Assembly (NCBI GenBank): GCA_037577475.1
Contig: CM075184.1
Span: 28,701,594-28,765,593 of the forward strand
Length of the DNA stretch: 64,000 nucleotides
Reading direction: 5' to 3'
DNA from: Chaunax sp. Z400
Taxonomy: Eukaryota; Chordata; Actinopteri; Lophiiformes; Chaunacidae
Shown here: piece after piece, positions 1 to 13,022 of the stretch
How the letters are laid out: the number at the start of each line of letters is the position of its first letter
Position numbering within the stretch: the first letter of the stretch is position 1
Translations under genes and position numbers: made by a program
Notes under the pieces: generated by a model
The model's input: the letters and a program-made list of their open reading frames with translations, nothing else
What the model was told of the DNA's origin: nothing
Databases searched by the model: none

Positions 1-459
1 GTAGACTGAAAACATTGCATATATTGTGTAATTAATGTTGGCATGATAACAACTTCTGAATTTGCATGCAACCGTTTCCCTCATTACCTTTCCAATCTGC
101 TGTTTCCTGCTGTCAAAAGCTTCCCAGTGGCTTTATTTGTTATGGAAACTCTGGCTTGTTAGGGATGTTAATGGTGCATAAGCAGATGTTTTAACATTTG
201 CTTCTCCTAACATTGCATTTTCTCATACTATTGACTGTAACAAACAGAAAAAAACAGAGATGACTAACAGCTAATAGGGCTTGGCTCAAGTTGGGGATGA
301 GGTCGCAAATTAAGGAACGTAATACACACCATAAATCTGCTGAGGTATTATTATGATGATGTATGAAACGCTCTTATGGGCACCACCTGCATTGAGAAGT
401 AATATTTAAACACCTGGAGCTAGCAATGCTATTATAACATTTTTCATATCTTTGGATAT
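1..459. other. Intergenic, nothing recognised
   Basis: AT-rich DNA with no convincing exon, RNA gene or repeat. It ends where similarity to a Tc1-like transposase begins. Confidence 0.5.
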
Positions 460-469
460 GAAAGTGCCG

Positions 470-965
470 GAACTCGGCAGACACGTGCAGCACAGATGTT
501 ACAGATGTTATGGCGCATTGCACAGTGGAGGCAGAACACATCTAGTGACAAGTCCAGATTTAACTTGCACACACCTGATGTTCATAGGCCCATGTATCGT
601 CATCGTGAGGAATGCTATCCTGCAGCATACATCCAGGAAGTGGACCGTTTTGGTGGCAGTGTCATGATGTGGGGAGCCATTGCTAATGGATGGCGGTCAG
701 ACCTTGTCCACATCCACAATACACTGACAGCAATCCTTTACCGAGATACGGTCCTAGGTCCACATGTCATTCCCAGGATACAGGATGTCATGCGTGACAA
801 TGCCAGACGTCTGCCAGGAGTAGCCAGAACAACACTGTCCTACTTTGGCTCGCATATCGCCGGGTGAGACGGAGAGATCCTGCTCCACCAACACATGCAC
901 AACTTGTCACAGCACTGCAAGAAGAATGGCATGAAATCCTACAAAATGATGCGTTTTCACTGTTG
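470..965 (+). pseudogene. Degenerate Tc1-like transposase fragment
   Basis: The sequence encodes decayed pieces of a Tc1/mariner-type DDE transposase, the enzyme that cuts and pastes Tc1 elements. From 496 one frame reads the family block around the second catalytic Asp (DKSRFNLHTPDVHRP), then VQEVDRFGG-like and SVMMWGAI motifs, then DLVHI and RDTVLGPHVIP. The expected DNARPH block is damaged (DNARR). After a frameshift, about 865-955 reads the C-terminal RRRDPAPPTHAQLVTALQ-like block in another frame. The N-terminal DNA-binding half is missing and I saw no terminal inverted repeats. This is an inactive relic of an old insertion, not a host gene. Confidence 0.85.
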
Positions 966-1589
966 CTCAGTGTAGCTATGCTTGAGCCAGGACTAGATTT
1001 AATGTGTAAATATTAATGTTGCCCCCATGAATCTTTACAGGACACGTGTACCATTTCTTCACCTTATCGAGAAAAATCCCCCTGACATTCATACACATGA
1101 CATCGACGCCATGGCATGAGTGGTATGCTTATACGGTACAGCCCATTGATTTGAAAAGTGTCACGTCAGAGAGCTGAAAATTGATTCAAGGTCGTGACAG
1201 AGTCCAAGTGCATTACTCATGTGCATGGCTGCTGCTCTCTAAAGGTCTGCTCGAGGCTGCCAGTCAACCATGCTGGTGTGAGAGTGAGATGTCAGGCTGT
1301 GAAATTAACACATTAAGACAAAAATAATTTATATCTAGACCTTACATACAGTCTTAACCCGAGACATGATATGTCACTTTCAGGTATTTGTTCATTCATC
1401 ACAGTCATATAGTGTCTGTGTGTGCGTCTGAGTGAATGGACATGTCTCCCTTTATTTATAATGTGTTGCATGCAAATTTGTTCCCGGGATTGCTGGAAAT
1501 GCATGACAGTGTTGCGGCTAATAAATCCCAAATTTGACGTGTAATGCTCCGTGTGAAACTAAATTTCTGTTTTTATTCTACGAGTCGGA
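966..1589. other. Intergenic, nothing recognised
   Basis: No coding exon, RNA gene or clear repeat was recognised between the Tc1 relic and the MITE-like repeat at 1590. Confidence 0.4.
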
Positions 1590-1852
1590 GGAGAAGAGGT
1601 AGACGAGAAAATCGATACCACTCTCATGTCTTAATGCTAAATCATATCAAGCTGCAGGTAAGAGATGGTTAGCCTAGCTTATCTTTAAAGACTGGAAATG
1701 GGGAAAACGCGAGCCTGGCTCTGTCCAAAGGAGAGTAGGATCCATCCAACAGCACAAATTAATACGCCATACAAAAGGACAGCCATGCAAGCTGCAACCA
1801 CCTCAGGCAGCTTCCAGTTTTGGGCTAAGCTAAGCTAAGCTAAACACCTGCT
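1590..1852 (+). repeat. MITE-like dispersed repeat (GCTAAGCTAAGC family), copy 1
   Basis: This copy shows the start block (GACGAGAAAATCGATACCAC then CTCTCATGTC), a central CTGGCTCTGTCCAAAGG block, and a GCTAAGCTAAGCTAAGCTAAAC block near the far end. The same blocks recur at about 7.6, 56.1-56.85 and 57.5-57.7 kb. The terminal inverted ends seen in the 56 kb copy are not clear here. It is a non-autonomous, non-coding element. Confidence 0.65.
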
Positions 1853-4800
1853 GACTGGGAGAAAGTGTAGAGATTGTCAGCGGTGTTCATTCCCTCTTCC
1901 CTCATATGACAATGGATGGCTGCATGTCTCCTCCTGCTGTTGGCCTCTGATAAGCCCTCTCTTTTAGGCACAAGGTGGAGGGCCCTCTTAATGGAATTGC
2001 TCTCATCTCGGTAGCAGCGGTCTATCGACTGCTCTCACCAGTGAAAGAGGACCCCCTTTGTGAACAGAATGAACTGGGAGATTGATGATGCTTGCTGCGT
2101 GAAATCGGCCCAGCCCCATATCACATCTAGCCGGAGGGCTCCCAAGGACGTCTTTTTAGGGGGCATAATTCATATGTATATGAAAATCAAATGCCTCCAC
2201 CAGGTTGTTGGAAAAGCAACACAATGCCAACATATGTCACACTCGAGTGAGGCGGCTTGGAGAGCCTCCATGTAACAGGGAACAGAAAACTCAACATAAT
2301 GAAAGTATCTGACTTGGTGCTGTGCATTATAAGCATCTGAAAATATATCACGGACTGTAGAAGAATGGAAAAAAGATGAAAATGGTTACGTAATATTAAT
2401 ATAATAAATAGCATGACATACACTTTTAGCGTGACCCTTCTCTGGCTGAGAGAAATGATTCATGAGACAATTGATGCCCGGTAAATTGGGTGTATCATCC
2501 TTAAATGTATGCTGTGCAAAGGCACAAAAACAGACGAGTCATTTGTCTGCAGGCAGCAGTGGCTGTCTAACATTTTGTATTACAACAGGTAACCTGTGAG
2601 AGTTCAGGAGGCTGACAACAGACTGATAAGATGCTTATCACCACTGAAGCTCTACAGCCTTATCGCTCCTATAGAGCCTCTTACCTTTTGGCTCTCACAC
2701 ACCCAGACAATGATCCATTCTCAACAGGAATTTCTGTGTCGAGGAAACAATTTGTGTTATTCCTTCCTGTGTGAGTTTCTTTAAGCTACAAACTGTCTGA
2801 GCTGCTGTTGTAATCTTATAGAAGATGTGTTAAAAATAACCACATTGATAATGATTATAAATTACAGGCATTTGGGTCAGGATTTGTGGTCTTTTATTTG
2901 TAATAAAGACAGTTTTAAAGTTCCATTTTTACTGCAGGCAATAAAGCTGTTTCTATTTTGGTCACGATTAACATCGGCATTAATTCTGAAGATGCACCAT
3001 ACTTAAGTGCAAATAGCAATTGAAAAATTACTCCATGACAAAAAGCCCATTTTGTTAATGCAATTGTCCCTCAGTAATAGAGAGTTGTTGGTCTTTCCTG
3101 TTGGCCCCTGTCTCCTCTATGGTTTTGCAGCCTTTTAGCCAATGCAGAGATCCCATTCATCAGGTCTGTGAGTGCCCTCACGTCTGATCATCTGTCACCG
3201 GCTTCCATATATCTTTGACATCCCTCCTGCTGCTTCTCAAAATAGAGCAGGAGATTAGGGACAAAGGAACATTTAAGCTAAGTCCCAGGAGGTCTGTCAT
3301 CCCCTTCATCCCTACTTCAAACCTCCCTCCATTTCACCCCGTCCTTCCCCAGTCAGTCAGTCAGTTGAACATGCACATTCGCCACCCCTCCTACCCCTCC
3401 CCATTTCCTCCAGCATCTCCACCTTATGGAGCCATCATGGGAAATCATTGTCCAGAAGATGTGCCATGTGCTTCAGGGGCCCTCTATCAGTCATGAGCAG
3501 ACACACTAGTTCAGACATGGACACACAATGATGGGGCAGGAAGGATAAATATTGACTAGCTGCAGAGGAATATAGAGGAATAACATACCGATACAGCAAT
3601 GCATAAATATAATTACATACACCTTCAACAGCGTTTTGAGACATGGTTGTCCGAAGATGAGCAAAAAGAGACGATCTAAATGATTGGAAGGATGTCCCAG
3701 GTGTGACGGTGCTTTAAATTTACAAGCACATGGCCCAATTTCCCTGGAGATTCTGGTATGAAGACGAATGAACACTCTGAGTGCCTAAGGCTATATGATG
3801 AGCTACTTTATATATGGAGGAAGGAGTTGTTTTACGTGCAATGCATAATTATGGAAAATACATTTTAAAACCAACTGCATCCAATGAAAGTGTCTTTGTG
3901 ATTTCAGTGGTAACCAATTAAGAGATCTATACATACTACAGTCGTATATCAAGCAAGACTGACAGAATTCTAGTCTCACAACTTCCAAAAAAAAAAAGAA
4001 AAAGTGTCGTCTCAAATGCTTATTGAATGTTAAAAGAAAGGGTGATGTAACACTTTTAATGTTGGAAATGAAAATGTTGGAGCTATCAAATTCAGAAATA
4101 ATGTATCTTTACAAAAAAAAACAAAAAAACAATCTATTTGGACGTTAAGTATATTAGTGGCATTTTACATCATATTGTATTTGTAATAGGTGCAAGGTGT
4201 TGCCCAAATTTACAGCTAAGGAATTTTTTGTTGATGAAACCAATTGTTGAGGCCATTTAAAAAAAAAAAAAAGTAACTGATAAATGCATGATGAAAGTCG
4301 AAGACCAAAATGTTGACACACCGACTGACAACGGAGGTGGATTTCGCCTGCGAATCGAAAATGACGTGTCACCCCGGTCGAGAAAATCCACAGCCCTAAC
4401 TAATTAAGGGAGTCACACTAATCCCCATGTCTAGATGTCCTCATTGGTTAATTTGGTTAACTAGCTTTTTACATTGAGATCCCCACAGAAGAAGAGGAGA
4501 AAGTGCTGCTTCTTTAGACAGCTTTAAATCGATGCTCCGACAATAATTCAGTTCCATCTGTTGCCCAGTGCCGGAGGGGGCTGCATATGGGAATCACAAT
4601 AAGATGGATGGTCCATTTCACTGGGATCATTACTTTTCCTATTGATCGTCCGATGCAGGTCTAGCCCGAGTCCAGACATGGCGCTGAAGAGATATATACA
4701 TAGGAGGAGAGGAACCCAGCATGCACTGCCCTGAGCTCTTCCTCACACACAAACAGATGTAGACAGTTTTGTGAGCAAGCTGATGGGTCAATGTCATTCA

Positions 4801-7584
4801 ACTGTGGAGCTATCCTGTGGAGCTAGATAGTGATCTGTCAATTTTTTCTCATGAGTTTTCCATCTTATGTATACATCCTTGCCAAACAGAGGCCATGCTC
4901 AGACCTGCTCTGGTCTGAGTCATGCTTAAGTTAACAGGCTTACCCCTCTCCGGACACCATCTCCTACAAGAATGTTTTTGGTTCTGATGTCCTTTTCGTT
5001 CCGTCTGGAGGAAACTTTCTGCTACAGTGCCCTCACAGTATTGAGTAAGCATCTGGAATGAGTCATAGCCCCTCTAATGGAAATCCATTTAGCCCGGGTC
5101 TGAAGTATAAGTCTGCGCAGGGAAGCATGTCATCACACTGAGCTGAACCCCCAGCTATTTTTCAGCAAAGGCAGGACAAGCAGGGGACATTTGAGACGAA
5201 AGGACAGAAACGATCACCACAGAGCGGTATTATTCGGTCATTTTGAGACCAAAAAAACCCCCCAACAACACTTGATGCGTTTGTGGCTGATTGCGCGTCT
5301 ATCAAACTATTTTATAGCCTTACAATTTTACCACCGGAGAGAACTAACGAGTGCATTCTTATGCAGTCAGTGGTAAGCAATGATTGAAAACAGAGTGTCC
5401 TCTCTGAAAGAATGATGTGATCGGAATGAGAAGTAGCCATGAAATCTGAAGAATATGAGGCAAAACACAGATTCGTGGATCATTAATATTTGAATATATA
5501 GTTCAAGCCAGACAGAGCTGAATTTTGAGTGTAATAATCTATGTGTTCTGGCTCTTGACTGTGGCGATGCTGCAGTCTGAGAGGCCAACTGTGAATACAT
5601 CTGAGTTGAATCTTTTAATGGAGAGTTGAAAGAATGCCTGTGAAGGTCAGTCTCTCAGTGGTGCATCAAGCCATGGTGCTCCCCTAAAGTGTTTGAATGA
5701 CTCAAAGTTAGAATAAAAGTCAAAGTACTGTAATGTATTGACTTAACAGTGCAGCCTTTTCCTTTGCCTCTCGAAATATGAAGCTTAGTGTTGATCATTG
5801 TAATGTAGCATTGTGGCTGGTAGGTGAAATAAACTCTGCATACTCTTTTCAGGGAATGTACTGATAATCTGTATCTTATAAAGAATAATTTTATGGATTT
5901 ATGACACTTCAGTCTAATAAGGTAAAATACCAAAAGTCAAGTTAAAGGCGATGTGAGCTATCATCTTGATATTCCATTATTCCAGTTTCTCCACCAGAGG
6001 TGTTTGTGTCCTTATTAAAGTGACAACACAGCTGCTGAATGAGTAATGAGCTCCATTACCTTTTTCATCTTTTTGTTTTTATCCTTCTCTTCAAATTTTA
6101 TCATTTGCTCTCTCTCTCTCTCTATCTGTGTCTCTCTCTCTCTTTGTGAGTGAGTGTTGGCTGAAAAAAAATGTCTTTCATTCGCAATTTTGTGCCCAAT
6201 CTCAGCCAGCAATTTATTTTAAAGTCTCCCTAAAGGTAAATCTGTCACCGAGTTTTAGACAATAGAACTGGTTTGTTTTATTGGTTTTTAACTTATACAG
6301 ATAAGGCCGTTTTCATGATACTATCAAACTTTGCAATTCATTTTTACATTGTATGATATTAATACAATTGGTCCATTCTTCCCAATTTTACAATATATAT
6401 TCAGCATTTGTTTCATCCTATTGATATTGTCTTTTTCTATATTATCTATTTCTATTATTTCCATGATGCCCTGTTTGTGCCCTGTTCACCTGTCTACAAC
6501 TGAAAAAGCTCAGTACTGGGTTTTGTTTAAGGACTATCATACCTAATAGCTTGTAAGAATTCTTTCTGACGAGAACATTTTTAAAAAAACCCACGGACGT
6601 TCCTCCATCAAAGAGTCACCCTGAAACACAGAAAGGATAAACAGAGTTCCACACATACAGCATATTTTATTCAGTAGCCATTTGCAATGCTCTCCCCATG
6701 AAGGAAAGCTCTTCAAATTGCCATTCCCCATCAAGAGAGAACCTGAATACATTACACCTTCTTCAGTCACTACCTATCCATTTCTCCGGTGAAGGATTAT
6801 ACCTCTGCTGTTGCGGGTTAACTTCCTAACTCCACGTCTTATATTGGATTGAATACAAATTCTAAAGTGCGTGGTATATATCGTTTTAGGAATAAATTAA
6901 ATATGAACTGGCTGTTAATGTCAGAGGTTTTGATCCAACAGCAACCAAGTCTGAACTGTGGAGATTTTTTATGGCTGTGTAGTAACAGCGTCGGTGGGTT
7001 ACGACATCTGTCTTATTGCTCTCCGGTTGCTTTGCTCTAACATCAGGTCATTCAGAGTAATGATAGGACTGGATCCACTTTAGCCACTGATTCTGCCTTG
7101 TCCTCCAAAGCCAGGCATCATTACTGCAGCTCTGTGCCTGTGCTCTCCATTTACTGTCACCAGGGTCGCCCAGACCAGTATAAAGTGCTGGTTGTCTATT
7201 AATATCAGGAATCACCTGCTGTCTGTAAAAGCACCTGGTTTTGTTTATATGCCTCAGTATTGCAGCTTCGGGACGCCGACTGGAGAAGTTGGCAGGAACA
7301 TTACAATAATTAAAGAAATGAATCTGGGGAAATGTAGAGAACCGCAGGCTCCTGCAGTTACGCGAATGTTTAGTGTCGATTTCTTTTCACTCCAAGCGTC
7401 CTTGAAGAGGTGAGAAACTTTTTCATTGCGAGATAATGACTACATGGAAATCAAAACAAAACTACTAATAACGCATCAGTGTATAACGCAAAACGCATAA
7501 CGCAAAAGTGGTGGAAATAAGTGGGAAAGGCCTTTTCACTCTATTATGCTTTTTGCATTATTTATTATGATTTCAAGCTCAGTC
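1853..7584. other. Intergenic region without recognisable genes
   Basis: Only short open frames with no family resemblance are present. Short A-runs (about 3987, 4111 and 4260) and a CT-rich tract (6109-6141) are visible. I saw no splice-consistent exons, but remote regulatory elements cannot be excluded by eye. Confidence 0.45.
6109..6141. repeat. (CT)n simple repeat
   Basis: An interrupted CT dinucleotide run, broken by short TATCTGTG-like sequence. Confidence 0.8.
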
Positions 7585-7650
7585 GTTTCCACCCGTTTCT
7601 AGTCTGTATGCTAAGCTAAGCTAATCGGTTTCTGACTGTGGACTGTGGTT
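7585..7650 (+). repeat. MITE-like dispersed repeat, end fragment (copy 2)
   Basis: The motif ATGCTAAGCTAAGCTAATCGG followed by TTTCTGACTGTGG matches the distal block of the MITE-like family found at 1.6, 56 and 57.5 kb. Only this end is present. Confidence 0.5.
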
Positions 7651-9899
7651 CCTCCGTGACATCCAATGAACCCATGAAGACTTAGACCAGTGAACTTTTT
7701 GAGGGGATGATGAAACTATGTGCTCATTGAGACGTACCCCCACCTTGACTCTTGACTCCCAGGTTCTTAATCGTTCAACCCCCATTCATCCCCTCGCAAT
7801 CCCCTAATGATCTCAACAAATACGGCCCTCATCCTAATCATCCCAACAAATACGCCGTTCAGTCCATCATCCCAAATCTTGTCGTCATACCAAATAAAAT
7901 ACTTTGGAATTATATAATGCTGTGGTCTTTGTATGTATTGGCTCATTTATCCGTAGTAAAGTATCTGACCCGTCTGTCTGGTCGGTGAGAGGAGGCGGCT
8001 AAAAGGCTAAAATCCTCACAGCATTTCTGGCATGTTCAGTCTGAATCTGGGTTGAAGCTTGAATGCATTACTCACAGAAGGCAAAGCAGTTCTGACGGAT
8101 GCAGACGCTAAGCCGCAGGCCATCAATCAACTCCAGCTGATTCTGAATGCGGCCCACCATGTGCTCCTGCGCTCTGGCCCACGGTGGAGGAGGAAAAGTC
8201 AGCTATTTCTTGCTGTGTCAGTGTGGACGCCAGCAAGTTTCACAGTGATGTGTCTGAGGTGAGTGAGTGACAGGACAGAAGTTCAGCCAGTCAAACCCAC
8301 GCATGGACAAAAATAACCAACGGACGGCCGAGTTCCACTTCTCACTGTCCTCCTCTTTACAACCTGTTCTTTGTTTTAATGAAGAAGTGTAATCTGCTTC
8401 TCCGTTTGAGTGATTTCTAACATCCATAACTGTCCAGAATGCATCAACATGATTGAGCACAGACTCAATAGGTCACCCGGTATCTTATGTAGCCCTCTTG
8501 CTTCTCATAAGAACCGATAGGGATTGATTCGGCTATTTATCACAAACATGACATCTATGAGTGCAGCTTTTGCCAACCTACTAGCAATATCTGACTCAGA
8601 CACACTGAATGGACAATATGATCGTTCCATGTCAGAGACTTTGTCTCATCAATAGAAGTCCTCTCAAATAAATAAACGAGCTTGCAATTAATTCTTTCAA
8701 CCTTGAATGGAATGAGCTACAGAGATGGTAAGACCTGGGATGAGTGGAAGAATGGAGCGCCAACTGTGGACCGATATTACAAGCAGGAGTTCTTTGACTT
8801 GTCACCAGTGACTTAAAACAAACAATAGCCCAAGGTCACAAGAGTGTTTCCACACACACCGACACACACACGTAGAAAATGGAAAGCCAATAAACCTTGA
8901 CAAAAGGAAATCCATTTGTACAAAAACTAGGGAGGATAAAATCTGTTCATCCGACTCAACCAACACACCACATGTTCCAGCTGTTACCCTCAGGATTCTA
9001 CTATAAATCATTGGCCACCAAGACAAACTGGTTCATAAACTGATTTTTACACACCGCAGTATTAACTCCTGAAATTGACCTTATCCACTGCCCTCTGGCC
9101 AAACGGCACCAACTGGTTTCTTGTTGTCAGATGTTTGATGCTGGTAAATAATGAAAGCCTAGAGTAGACATTTATGATGGCGTTATAATCTGTGCTGCTT
9201 TACACTGGACACAAAATGTGCCTGTGTTGTCTGCATTGAATGAAACCTGTTATTTAGCTAAGTAAAATGTGCCTTTTCAATGCCTGAGTTGCAATACTTT
9301 AAATGGTTATTTAGTAGCTGATAAAATTTGAGCTATATAGACCCTACACAGTTTAAGTCATCAAGCCTCACAGCCAATGTACAGTATGTCAAAGACCCAA
9401 TCAGGGTCAGGGGAACAAATGAAAAAAGAATCAAGGTTTCAGTCATATCAAAGGAGCAAACCAGAGGAGCACGACCTCAAGCCAGTAGCTCAGTTCCTGG
9501 GCCAAAAAGGCAGGGCAGTCGTCACCCTGGGTATTGATTGCAATGCTGGAGAGAAACTAGACACCTGAATCTTTTGGCAAAGACCGCCATCTACTGGAAG
9601 ACACAGGAAATGCTTTCCCTGGAAAGCCAGGATCCATATTGGGATATACTTTAGTTGTTGGCATCTCCTGCCCACATGATGGTAAATGATGTAAATTCAA
9701 AGCTGCAATTGTCTCATGTATGAGGTAAATTTCACAGTAAACAATGGTCCAATTTGGCCTTTTTATATAATTTGGTGGCATAATCAGTTATCTAGTCAAT
9801 ACTTTGGTTCCTGTTTAGAGGCGGGATTTTGGATAGATTACTCTCCCGGGAAAAGTTGATGAACATTATTCATTAATTTAAAAAAAATTAAAAAGCATA
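7651..9899. other. Intergenic region downstream of ube2q2
   Basis: No gene recognised. Around 7800-7865 two ~27-base units sharing CAACAAATACG lie about 30 bases apart as a short imperfect direct repeat. The region ends at the probable ube2q2 cleavage site. Confidence 0.4.
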
Positions 9900-12800
9900 T
9901 ATATATATTTCATAAAATTCTTTATTCATAAACTTGATGCAAGTTTACAAATTATTTTACATGGTCAAAACCACCCTTGCAATGGAAAAAAAATGAAACC
10001 AAACCAAAGCATGCTAACAGTGCATAACTTTATAACCCGGCCACTGCTGTTAATGAAGCAAGGTAAAGAATCAAAGTATCAAGCCAATTCAGACCTCAGA
10101 CCAAAAATCTCACTCACCAAAGCAGACAAGGTTTTGTTAGTCAGACATGAGTTGGTGTGACAGAAGATGTTAGAGTGCACGTAAGACTTGAGCACACTGT
10201 TATTCAAAAAGGTCAGGTTAAAGATGCGGGCTTGTAATTGTTCTGATGGCACACGAAATCTGAACTGCTACTTTTGTTGGGAAGTACTGGCCAAGCAGGT
10301 AGGAAGTCTACCAAGTCCACGTGTCTTTAAGAGTCACACCGGGACAAATTATCTTGTGTACTAGTGTAGGACCACCCTTCAGTATCTTGGGGAAAAACAC
10401 CCACTGATGTATTGACATGCAAAACAGAGCAATATCAAAGAGACGGGTTAGATAGACATGTTCTGAAACCCTCATCGAGCGCAAGATAATGCGAGGGTGG
10501 GAGCATCGTCCCGCTCCATGTATGATCATTCCAACCTCATCGTCATTCAGAAAATAAAAATGTGTTTAAATGGAGGGGAAAACACATTCCAGAACCTTCT
10601 GGCAAATCAGGGACAACATTTAAAATGGCCCAAAAAAGATCAAACACTCTCAATCTTTGTGTTCATGAACAAATTCGAATGCGATCCTTTGCGAAGTTGA
10701 GTGTGCAGCATATATTCCTGAGTTTGCTTTTCAAGAGAACGCAGGGGTGTGCTCGACAATACGCCCAGGATGAAGTGATTAGTATGGTACCGATGGCATC
10801 ACAACAGTGAACAACCATGCCGATGAACGTGGCCATGGTAAGATTTTTCTTGTGGTGAAAACAGAAACAGGAAGGCGACACTTGTTATGCATATCTTAAC
10901 AGTCTAAGCAAATGTCAGACGTGCTGAGCGTGAAGAACGGGTGTGGTTTCTACACATCTCTACGTGTTTTGAAGATGTTGGTTTTGTGACTGAGGTTAAT
11001 ATCACTGAGGAACCCTAAATCAACTCAACATTGAGGAATGACTATATGAATTAGTGTACCTAAGATTTCTACGCTGGTTTTTAGAACAATATACTTAAAA
11101 ACAATATAAGTAACCACACAATAGAACACCCACAACAAATGTGTAACTGCATTAATTGGAATGCTCCGCGCAGTTTTCTGCATATTACTCACATTACGTC
11201 AAAGACCCAGCATGCTGAGAGGGTAAAGCTGTGCTGAGAGTGGTTATGAATAGTAACCAGAGAGGTGGTGATGGGAAGAGCTGGGACCCTCCTGTGACAA
11301 ATCTGATCAAATATTTATCAAACTTACACAAATATTCTAGAAACAGACTCCAGTCGATCTTCCCAGGTGTGAAGCCAGAGGAAGTATGGCCTACCCATCT
11401 CTGGTCTATCCATCTTTGATGGACTATTGCTGTGAATTTGAAACTCTGGCTGCAGTTTAAAACCAGCTATGAGGTCAAGGAAAAGTCGGAAGGTAAAGGT
11501 CACTCCTTCCCCAGGACTGGCAAAGTGCTCAGGATGTGAACCAGCTACAAGAACTAAGCAGGTGACTACATGGTTAAGCTGTTAAGACTAATTTTCTTCA
11601 GAACTACAAAACGCCACAACGCTGTCTTCACTGCATAGCCTTACTGAGGTTCATCAGGTTTGAGTGATTAGATATCAACAGCCAAAGCTCTGGAATGCCA
11701 GAAAACAGCTGTGTCTATGCCATTATTGTTACGGCCATTGTAATTAAGCGGTGCCATCAAAGAAGGGGAATGGTACTGTCAGAGTTGTCACAAACATGGG
11801 GATAACAAATCAATATTAAAACAAAGAACAAAACCGCAGTAGTCATTAAGCTTACATAAGAACATAGCATACCTTTTTCCTTCTGCAAGAGTATCCATGA
11901 AACAACTTTTACTTACTCTAAATGGGTCTTGCAGTGCCCCTGCTGTTAATAGTCAAGGGTATATAGTAATTCAGTCTCTGCCCAGCACAAAGACCCAGAC
12001 AAGGTTACATTATAAACAATTCTTTTGCAGAAATACAAATTTACATTATACACGTGGAGTTAAAATCAACTACATTACAGCGTGATCAAATCCAAACACG
12101 CCCCTGCTTTGTGTGGTCGTGTTTCTTGTGTTGCCAGGGCTAGCCACACACCAAACCTCTCTTGCGGGGAGTTGTCCAGTGGCTGGTTATGACGATGATG
12201 ACGACGACGACGACAACAGTGGTCTCCAACTTTGGAGCTCTGCAGGACGCTGCTCTTAATTATGGGCTGTTCCATCCCTGGCTGCAAAAAGTCTCCTCAC
12301 CTTCCTCCCCACCTCAGGGCTTCAAGCAGATAAGAGGTTTGAAAGCAAGCTACCCTCAGAAGCATATTATTCCAGAGGTGGGATCTTGGCATCGCAAAGA
12401 TAATACATGAGCACAATATTACAGAGGCAGTCCACGAAGAGATATGGCAGTGTTACTCCCCACCGCCAGCAATTAAATGTCCTTCCAAGCCACCACTGCA
12501 TATCAGGGAACGTCTCATGCCATTCTCAGATCCAGTCTGTGGCCAGAGAAGCAGTGTCAAACAACTAGAGCATTACACTGCTGGATAAAGCCATGCCACA
12601 CCTTTCAACTTACAGCCAGCAAGTAACCTTGGCATGCTCGACGGCAAAAACCAAAAGGACCACTGGCGAAATTTAGTCCACCGTTTTCCTGGAGTGCGGG
12701 ATGAACGTTCCAATAGAAAAATAAGATTGTTTAAGACAACAGATGTACAGAGAGATAAATATATGACGAGTCGACACTCTTCCAACAGCTCATGGGCTTG

Positions 12801-13022
12801 GATATAAATTTCAGGTGTGTGGGGGGGGGCGTGTGTCTGTGTGTTTATGTACTAGGAATCTGGGCGGTCGCTGAATGAGGAATTTGGTTTGGAGTTCAAA
12901 ATCTCACGTAGAGAAAAAAAAATGGTTTGCAGGAGAAAAAAAAATATTGGTCTCAAGGGGACAAAAAAACAAAAAAAAAAACAAAGACATGTGGTCCCAG
13001 CGCAGGAAAGGCAAGAGTCTGT
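9900..13022 (-). other. Probable long 3'UTR of ube2q2
   Basis: This is the sequence between the ube2q2 stop and the first minus-strand AATAAA. It has no convincing coding exon. It holds A-runs just after the stop (12915-12980), a G-run (12820-12828) and a GAC/GAT repeat (12190-12214). Assignment as 3'UTR is inferred only from the position of the polyadenylation signal. Confidence 0.4.
9921..9926 (-). terminator. Probable ube2q2 polyadenylation signal (AATAAA, minus strand)
   Basis: Reading the minus strand from the ube2q2 stop codon, this is the first AATAAA (TTTATT on the plus strand). It is followed by AT-rich sequence with (AT)n. If used, the 3'UTR is about 3.1 kb. A variant hexamer nearer the stop cannot be excluded. 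Confidence 0.45.

Noticed and set aside
3215..3496. 93-codon plus-strand open frame rich in Pro and Ser
   Set aside because: Pyrimidine-rich sequence with no family resemblance or neighbouring exons; likely chance.
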